9,577 bases of DNA, taken from NCBI GenBank assembly GCA_910586575.1, contig CAJUJQ010000121.1, positions 1 to 9,577 of the forward strand, read 5' to 3'. The position numbers and the translations under genes are program-made. Positions 5,413 to 9,577 of the stretch are shown here, one piece after another. Each line of letters begins with the position of its first letter. The first letter of the stretch is position 1. Source of the DNA: an uncultured Clostridia bacterium. Its GTDB lineage: Bacteria; Bacillota; Clostridia; Oscillospirales; Butyricicoccaceae. The notes below the pieces were generated by a model. The model did no database searches. It had not been told where the DNA came from and worked only from the letters and a program-made list of their open reading frames with translations.

Positions 5413-6778
5413 CCTTCAACTTCCCCTCCAAACGTTCCAGCCCGAGCGCCGCAGCCGTATATATATATAGCTGCGGCAGGAATGCGTAACGCGGCTGCAC
5501 CTCGATCAGCACGAATGCGCAGAACGCCGCAAAAAAGATAAAATACGGAAGATACGCTGAAAAGCCAAGTTTTTCCCAGCGTTTCCAATTGCCAAAAAAG
5601 CCGTAGCCTGCCAGCCCGAACGCCAGGAAGAACAGCCCGCGTTCCAGCTCCCTCGCCCAGGATACCAGCAGCGGGTGATATTCCTCCAAGTGATCAAACA
5701 TCCAATGCAGCGCGTCGTCGATCCACAGGAATTCAATCTTATTGTGCAGATGCGCCAGCAGCGCCGCCGGACCGGACGACAGCCGCGAGCGGATCAGCCA
5801 CCGCTGCTCGGCATGGCTTGTCTCGGTCATTTGATGGTTTTCGTCCAGGTGCGCGATGACGGCGTACCAGTCCTGTGAGGAATAGCCTCCCTTGCTATCA
5901 AAATTCAGCCCGGTTACCACCTTCCACATAGGGTTGCGGTTTTCCAGGCCATATGGATTGATATCCGCCGCGCGGATGGCGGCGTCGGTGCAGGCGTGCA
6001 CACCGCAGTAAACCACCAGCAGCACCGCCAGCCCAGCGGCAAGCCTGCGAAATTCAGCTTTCTCATGCAGCACCCGGAACACCGCCCATGCGAAAATGGC
6101 GACCAGGAAAATAATACCCTCACTGCGCAGGATATTGCCCGCCTGCAAGGCAAGCCCCGCCAGCGGAAAGCGCCAGAAGCCCAGCCGTTTGCAGTCGCCG
6201 CAGGCCAGCACCCAGAGTCCCAGCGTCAGGAAAAACGCCGACGGGATTTGATTGGACAACAGCGTGTGCAGCGTCGAGCAGAACGGGGACGCCGCCAGCA
6301 GGAATGACGCCAGCTGCGCGGGACGCTCCCCCGCCCATTCGCGCGCGAAACGGTAAAGCAGGCAGGCTGTCGCCGCGCCCAGCCCAGCATTCACCAGCTT
6401 CAAAATCACAGGGTTGTCCCACAGCATCAGCCAGAACGCTTCCCACGACACAATACCGAACTGATAGCCCCAAAGCGCAAAATACTCGGTATTCAAATAT
6501 GAATGGTCTCCAGACAGCACACCCCGTGCCGCCCACAGCAACAGCTCAAAATCACTGATAATCGGCGGATGCAGCAGCAGGAGAATCACCACACGAAGCA
6601 GCAGCCCCCCAGCGAACAGCCACGCCGTAAAATGCAGCAGCGGCTTTTTCCAAAGCGCCCACGCGCACGCCGCCAGTGTAAGCGCTGCCGCCCAGCCGCA
6701 CTGCCCAAGCACCAGCACAGCAGCGACTGCCAGACATACGCAAAACAACCCGCGTACCCCGCAAAATATCCGTTCCAT
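5405..6778 (-). CDS. GT-C-like polytopic membrane glycosyltransferase
   Basis: A 457-residue, highly hydrophobic protein with about ten or more membrane helices and one large soluble loop at about 275-350. After the second helix comes PPIISDFELLLWAARGVLSG (71-90), where the aspartate/glutamate pair sits in the first outer loop, the usual place of catalytic acids in GT-C enzymes of the PMT/ArnT type. NILRSEGII and the C-terminal QPRYAFLPQL are also typical of this fold. Such enzymes take a sugar from a polyprenyl-phosphate carrier and transfer it outside the membrane. I infer it finishes the pathway begun by the two downstream genes; the acceptor (teichoic acid, wall polymer or protein) is unknown. 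The frame opens at a TTG (6790), but that lies against the AAAAAGG, so the ATG at 6778 with 12-base spacing is preferred. A (TA)6 tract encodes residues near 437-440. Confidence 0.8.
   Translation of the reverse strand: MERIFCGVRGLFCVCLAVAAVLVLGQCGWAAALTLAACAWALWKKPLLHFTAWLFAGGLLLRVVILLLLHPPIISDFELLLWAARGVLSGDHSYLNTEYFALWGYQFGIVSWEAFWLMLWDNPVILKLVNAGLGAATACLLYRFAREWAGERPAQLASFLLAASPFCSTLHTLLSNQIPSAFFLTLGLWVLACGDCKRLGFWRFPLAGLALQAGNILRSEGIIFLVAIFAWAVFRVLHEKAEFRRLAAGLAVLLVVYCGVHACTDAAIRAADINPYGLENRNPMWKVVTGLNFDSKGGYSSQDWYAVIAHLDENHQMTETSHAEQRWLIRSRLSSGPAALLAHLHNKIEFLWIDDALHWMFDHLEEYHPLLVSWARELERGLFFLAFGLAGYGFFGNWKRWEKLGFSAYLPYFIFFAAFCAFVLIEVQPRYAFLPQLYIYTAAALGLERLEGKLKDA
5458..5469. repeat. (TA)6 dinucleotide tract inside the GT-C gene
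   Basis: Six TA units in an otherwise GC-rich coding region, encoding part of QLYIYT about 18 residues before the end of the GT-C protein. Gain or loss of one unit would shift the frame of the C-terminus and could disturb translational coupling to the next gene, which starts some 45 bases further on. Confidence 0.85.
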
Positions 6779-6829
6779 TTCAAAGCACAACCTTTTTTCT
6801 GCCCGTGGCGGATTTCCGCTTTTATTCCT

Positions 6830-6838
6830 ATCATATCA
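6830..6838 (-). promoter_or_regulatory. Extended -10 promoter of the glycosylation operon
   Basis: The minus strand reads TGATATGAT, an extended -10 about 50 bases before the preferred ATG of the GT-C gene. The hexamer 17 bases further up (ATTCCT) is a poor -35. No other better-matched promoter was found in the leader. Confidence 0.45.
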
Positions 6839-7111
6839 TGTGTTTTCCGTGCAGGAATATTACAGCAGCATCCCATATTTTTGACATTTTGCCTGTCCCA
6901 ATTCTTTGCACGGGACGGCTCACATACTTTTTTTGATGCTATCAATAAAGATATTCATATACACATTCCGCCCTGTTTTCCGGCCTGCCGTAAAACCAAC
7001 GTTTCTCTCAAGTGGATAACGTTTATTCTACCATAGATTCATACGCATTACAAGATAAAATTATTCGGCTGAGGCGAATAGATGGGCCGCTGATTTATCC
7101 TCTTCGCAACT
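6839..7111. other. Intergenic stretch without a recognisable gene
   Basis: An AT-rich gap between the glycosylation operon and the terminator of the tautomerase gene. It holds a seven-base direct repeat (AACGTTT, about 20 bases apart near 7000-7025) and a short inverted repeat, ATTCG...CGAAT, at about 7065-7080. Neither corresponds to a site I can name. No open frame with a ribosome binding site stands out on either strand. Confidence 0.5.
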
Positions 7112-7153
7112 AAAAACTGCCGCATCAGGCGGTTTTTATCCCCAATACGGCAG
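7112..7153 (-). terminator. Terminator of the tautomerase gene
   Basis: On the minus strand CTGCCGTAT (7153-7145) pairs with ATGCGGCAG (7125-7117), nine positions with one G-U, around a 19-base loop, and is followed at once by TTTTTAG. A smaller alternative hairpin (CCGC/GCGG) with a T-run on the plus strand lies inside it. It starts about 25 bases after the stop codon. Confidence 0.75.
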
Positions 7154-7177
7154 CTCGTCCCAAAAAGTCAGATGAAA

Positions 7178-7519
7178 CTATTTCATGGAGCCGTTCAGGC
7201 CCCAGTGTGCATTTTCGTGAATCGTAACATATACCTTTCCGGCGTCAAGCCCGCCGCAGGCTTCCATGGTTTCAAACACGGCCTCCGTAAACTGCTTCTG
7301 CACTTCAAAATCCGCCGTGCCATAAATCTCGACATCGACATACGCGAATTCGCCCTTTGTCCCGGAAAAATACATCGTACCGCCATCCGTAATGTCCACC
7401 ATAAGCGAGCGCTCGCTCTTCCCGGGGATCATTGTGATTTGCCTGCCAAGCGCGGCCGCAATGGAATCCTTTTGCTCATCCGAGAGCCTTTTTGAAGTGC
7501 TCATGTGAATATAAGGCAT
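7178..7519 (-). CDS. MIF-like tautomerase
   Basis: A 113-residue protein of the macrophage migration inhibitory factor / phenylpyruvate tautomerase family, close to the usual 115 residues. The features I see are Pro2 (MPYIHMST), which becomes the N-terminal catalytic base after methionine removal; Lys34 in IPGKSERSLMVDI, near the MIF active-site lysine; the YFSGTKGEFAYVDV beta segment; KVYVTIHENAHWGLNGS, matching the MIF C-terminal region that ends near GWN.S. MIF members form trimers and tautomerise keto-enol substrates such as phenylpyruvate. The natural substrate in bacteria is generally unknown. It has its own promoter and terminator. AAAGGAGG ten bases upstream fixes the start. It lies directly downstream of sigE but beyond a strong terminator, so it is not part of that operon. 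Confidence 0.87.
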   Translation of the reverse strand: MPYIHMSTSKRLSDEQKDSIAAALGRQITMIPGKSERSLMVDITDGGTMYFSGTKGEFAYVDVEIYGTADFEVQKQFTEAVFETMEACGGLDAGKVYVTIHENAHWGLNGSMK

Positions 7520-7554
7520 CAGGGTTCACCCTCCTTTGGTAAAATGGTTTTTCC

Positions 7555-7583
7555 ATTATATACCTTTCCTCTCAAAAGTACAA
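7555..7583 (-). promoter_or_regulatory. Sigma-A promoter of the tautomerase gene
   Basis: On the minus strand TTGTAC (7583-7578), a 17-base spacer, then TATAAT (7560-7555). The start point near 7548 leaves a leader of about 28 bases that carries AAAGGAGG. A perfect AATGG/CCATT inverted repeat lies at the -10/start region and could be an operator or chance. Confidence 0.75.
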
Positions 7584-7672
7584 GTCCCCAGGCCGGAAAA
7601 CTTTTGTGCCGGAACGCCCATAACCACTTCTTTATAACATTCTTTTCAGCATTATTCTCCGTTTTTATCGCC

Positions 7673-7720
7673 AAAAAAAGACAGCCGCAGCAATTTTTCC
7701 CCTGCTGCGGCGTTTTTTTT
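7673..7720. terminator. Bidirectional terminator after sigE
   Basis: A perfect nine-base stem, GCCGCAGCA (7684-7692) with TGCTGCGGC (7703-7711), around a ten-base loop. On the plus strand TTTTTTTT follows. On the minus strand TTTTTTT follows after TGTC. On the minus strand it lies about 60 bases after the sigE stop codon and would separate the sporulation operon from the tautomerase gene. No plus-strand gene ends here. Confidence 0.88.
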
Positions 7721-7771
7721 ACTTTTTATCTGCATCCGGAAATTTTCATATGTACTATAAAACCATACGCT

Positions 7772-8473
7772 TTAAACCCATTTCAAAATCTCCTTTTTCA
7801 TCCTGCCAATGATCCGCTTTTCCAGGCGCGATATATAAGACTGTGAGATCCCCATCAAATCGGCGACCTCCTTCTGTGTCATGGTGTCCCTTTGTCCGAT
7901 GCCAAACCGCAGCGAAATAATCTGCTGTTCCCTTGGCGGCAGCTTGCACAGGGCGCGCAGCAGCAGCTCCCGGTCCACATCATCCTCAATCGGGCGGAGC
8001 ACACTGTCCGGCTCGGTGCCCAAGATATCGGACAGCAGCAGCTCGTTGCCGTCCCAGTCCGACGACAGCGGCTCATCGAAAGATACCTCTGCACGCTGCC
8101 CCGACACCTTGCGCAAATGCATTAAAATCTCGTTTTCGATACACCGCGAGGCATAGGTTGCCAGCTTCACCTGCTTGTCAGCCTTGAAGGTGCCGACCGC
8201 CTTAATCAGCCCGATCGTCCCGATGGAAATCAAATCCTCCAGCCCAACCCCGGTATTCTCAAATTTCCGGGCAATGTACACCACCAGCCGCAGATTGTGC
8301 TCAATCAGGCGGCTGCGCGCGCGCTCGTCGCCCGCCGCACAGCCCGCAAGCGCCGCGGCCTCCTCCTCGGCGGAAAGCGGGGGTGGCAGTACCTCCGAAC
8401 CGCCGATATAGCAAACAGGACGTGCGCTCCAACTGCGCAAAAACATCCGCAGCCATGCTAAAAATTCTGTCAT
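7772..8473 (-). CDS. sigE: Sporulation sigma factor SigE (pro-sigma-E)
   Basis: A 233-residue protein, close to the 239 of Bacillus. The N-terminal pro-sequence (about 1-20, amphipathic, tryptophan- and leucine-rich) precedes the very conserved CYIGGSEVLPPPLS (21-34), near which SpoIIGA cleaves to activate the factor. Region 2 follows: ARSRLIEHNLRLVVYIARKF (52-71), GLEDLISIGTIGLIKAV (77-93), and FKADKQVKLATYASRCIENE (96-115) for -10 recognition. Region 4 ends with MTQKEVADLMGISQSYISRL (198-217), the helix-turn-helix for -35 contact. Sigma-E drives early gene expression in the mother cell during endospore formation. AGGAG lies eight bases upstream, and the ATG overlaps the TGA of spoIIGA (ATGA), so expression is coupled. 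Unlike Bacillus and many Clostridia, no sigG follows within the window. Confidence 0.96.
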   Translation of the reverse strand: MTEFLAWLRMFLRSWSARPVCYIGGSEVLPPPLSAEEEAAALAGCAAGDERARSRLIEHNLRLVVYIARKFENTGVGLEDLISIGTIGLIKAVGTFKADKQVKLATYASRCIENEILMHLRKVSGQRAEVSFDEPLSSDWDGNELLLSDILGTEPDSVLRPIEDDVDRELLLRALCKLPPREQQIISLRFGIGQRDTMTQKEVADLMGISQSYISRLEKRIIGRMKKEILKWV

Positions 8474-9321
8474 TTCCGTTGCTCCTCTCTTATTAGGCCG
8501 ATTAACGCGTCATACCGTCCGTTGCTGACCCGGTTCGGGCTGACCGCCGCCAGCAGCGGCGGACCCCCGCGCACCTCATCCGGCCGGAATGCCAGCAGTA
8601 AGCCGCTGTCCCGCCCCAGCGCGCGGTACGGCACCAGCCGGAACCGCAGCCGCAGCCCGCCCGGGATACGCGGCAGCAGTGCCGCCGCATTATCGCATGC
8701 CAGCTCCCGCACCAGCCACGAAAGCTCGGGCGGCAGCAGGCGTTCCGCAGCGGCGGGTTCCAAAATCAGCACCGGCAGGCCGGTTGCGGGGTCGGTCAGC
8801 TCGTTTCCGGTATCGCAGAGTGCGGTAATTTTTGTCTCCCGCCCACAAAAGGACAGCGTTATGGTACAGGTGTCCCTTTGCAACAGGCCATGCTTCGCAC
8901 TCCCCCGGAACAGGATGCCTGACACCGCCCAGCCGGCGGCGGCGGCCAGCGCCAGCGTCCGCAGCGGAACCGAAATCCGATACACGCCCGCGCTGTACAG
9001 CGTCCGCCCCGAGGCTTCACTGGCCAGCAGGACAACGCCCGCAAAGCCGAAGCTGACCGCCGCGAACAGCACCGACCGCCGCGCCAGCCCCCGCCGCCCG
9101 AACGCCACTCCGACCAGGCCTACGCAGACCGCCAGCCTCACCGGCATCCACGCCGCGCCCGCAAACAGCAGCATCCCCGCCGCATAAACGCCACCCAGCA
9201 GCGCCGCCAGCGCCAGCCGTCCGCGCCGTAACGGCAGCCCGCCGAGCTGCGCCGTGACCGCCAGCAAGCAGTAATCGACCAACGCATTGAGCGCCGCCAG
9301 CTCATCGACATAAAGCACCAT
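8470..9321 (-). CDS. spoIIGA: Sigma-E processing aspartic peptidase SpoIIGA
   Basis: A 283-residue protein with an N-terminal membrane domain of about five helices (1-135) and a C-terminal protease domain. The catalytic aspartate is D170 in ALCDTGNELTDPATGLPV (167-184), matching the DSGN/DTGN motif of the Bacillus enzyme. PYRALGRDSGLLLAFRPD (231-248) is a second conserved block. After septation, SpoIIGA cleaves pro-sigma-E at the septal membrane in response to the forespore protein SpoIIR. I chose the ATG at 9321 (MVLYVDELAALNALVDYCLL), which aligns with the Bacillus N-terminus and has GGGAGGG about six bases upstream. The in-frame ATG at 9354 overlaps the predicted -10 box, so it is unlikely, and one at 9327 is too close to the ribosome site. 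The protein is unusually rich in alanine, leucine and arginine, reflecting GC-rich codons. Confidence 0.94.
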   Translation of the reverse strand: MVLYVDELAALNALVDYCLLAVTAQLGGLPLRRGRLALAALLGGVYAAGMLLFAGAAWMPVRLAVCVGLVGVAFGRRGLARRSVLFAAVSFGFAGVVLLASEASGRTLYSAGVYRISVPLRTLALAAAAGWAVSGILFRGSAKHGLLQRDTCTITLSFCGRETKITALCDTGNELTDPATGLPVLILEPAAAERLLPPELSWLVRELACDNAAALLPRIPGGLRLRFRLVPYRALGRDSGLLLAFRPDEVRGGPPLLAAVSPNRVSNGRYDALIGLIREEQRK

Positions 9322-9349
9322 GCGCATCCCTCCCGTGCCAACCACCCCT

Positions 9350-9382
9350 ATCATACCGCGCCGCCCCTAAGGATTTTGTCAA
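9350..9382 (-). promoter_or_regulatory. spoIIG-type promoter with long spacer
   Basis: On the minus strand TTGACA (9382-9377) and TATGAT (9355-9350) are separated by 21 bases rather than 17. The Bacillus spoIIG promoter is known for a similarly long 22-base spacer that makes it dependent on phosphorylated Spo0A. The start point would be near 9343, about 22 bases before the ATG. Confidence 0.65.
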
Positions 9383-9404
9383 AATGGACGGGCGCTTTTG
9401 GACA
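9375..9404. promoter_or_regulatory. Candidate Spo0A boxes upstream of spoIIGA
   Basis: TTTGTCAAA at 9375-9383 (plus strand) matches the Spo0A consensus TTTGTC(A/G)AA and overlaps the -35 element, as in Bacillus spoIIG. About two helical turns upstream, TGTCCAA (9404-9398, minus strand) differs at one base from the core TGTCGAA. The first box is convincing in context, the second tentative. Confidence 0.6.
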
Positions 9405-9426
9405 GGTTTTGCGGAAGCAGAAACAT

Positions 9427-9498
9427 TAGACCTGTTCGGAAACTGTTGGCGCACCGTCTGCCGCGAGCCTGCGCCGCTTCCCCTTGAAATCCGACAGG
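9427..9498 (+). repeat. Dispersed repeat, copy C
   Basis: A 72-base unit from TAGACCTGTTCGGAAAC to GAAATCCGACAGG, homologous to copy B (inverted, 96-180) with 63 of 72 aligned bases identical by hand count and lacking a 13-base stretch of B. It stands alone here, without an inverted partner, just upstream of the Spo0A-box region of spoIIGA. Confidence 0.8.
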
Positions 9499-9504
9499 GT
9501 ATAA

Positions 9505-9525
9505 TGGTCCCTGGGATTCGGACCA
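9505..9525. repeat. Short hairpin beside repeat copy C
   Basis: TGGTCC and GGACCA form a perfect six-base stem around a nine-base loop, seven bases from the end of copy C. No strong U-tract follows on either strand, so a terminator is doubtful. The final 50 bases of the window are A-rich on the plus strand and contain no gene I can support. Confidence 0.45.
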
Positions 9526-9577
9526 CTCCTAAGAAAAAGAACGTGAACATGGTAGAATGAAATAAAAGCAAAGGAAG

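Noticed and set aside
7014..7023. DnaA-box-like sequence (TTATCCACT on the minus strand).
   Set aside because: It is a single site with one mismatch and no cluster, no AT-rich unwinding element and no dnaA or dnaN nearby, so it does not suggest an origin.
9500..9505. TATAAT on the plus strand beside repeat copy C, as a promoter for a gene beyond the right edge.
   Set aside because: The hexamer 17 bases upstream (CTTCCC) is not a -35, there is no TG extension, and no coding start is visible before the window ends.

Overview
The window looks like chromosomal DNA of a spore-forming, low-to-mid GC clostridial Firmicute, most likely of the Oscillospiraceae/Ruminococcaceae type. The reasons are the spoIIGA-sigE sporulation pair at the right end, AGGAGG-type ribosome binding sites before nearly every gene, sigma-A-like promoters in AT-rich gaps between GC-rich genes, and a 3D-domain wall protein. 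The genus is an inference. I saw no phage, CRISPR, rRNA or tRNA genes.

Layout from left to right. Positions 19-180 hold two inverted copies of a dispersed repeat, ending 12 bases from the stop codon of a secreted 3D-domain protein (192-803, minus). That gene has a sigma-A-type promoter with a WalR-like operator over its predicted transcription start. Next is an overlapping pair on the minus strand, an ECF-like sigma factor (2263-2814) and a membrane-anchored DUF4179-type anti-sigma candidate (1191-2273), closed by a terminator. Diverging from it on the plus strand are a TfoX N-terminal-domain protein (2935-3270) and a 57-residue protein (3354-3527). A 62-residue helix-turn-helix protein follows on the minus strand (3670-3858).

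Positions 4073-6778 (minus) are a tightly overlapping three-gene operon. It encodes a GT-C-like multi-membrane-span transferase, a GT2 polyprenyl-phosphate sugar transferase of the GtrB/DPM1 type, and a GtrA-family flippase-like protein. Together these are the three parts expected of a lipid-carrier-linked extracytoplasmic glycosylation system. A MIF-like tautomerase (7178-7519) and the spoIIGA-sigE operon (7772-9321) follow, all on the minus strand. The spoIIGA promoter region shows the long -35/-10 spacing and Spo0A-box-like sequence known from Bacillus spoIIG. A third copy of the dispersed repeat lies at 9427-9498, just upstream of spoIIGA.

Most of the genes are conventional. The observations most worth following up are the dispersed repeat, the WalR-like operator, the conserved architecture of the spoIIG promoter, the complete glycosylation operon with a TA-dinucleotide tract near the end of its first gene, and the small uncharacterised proteins.
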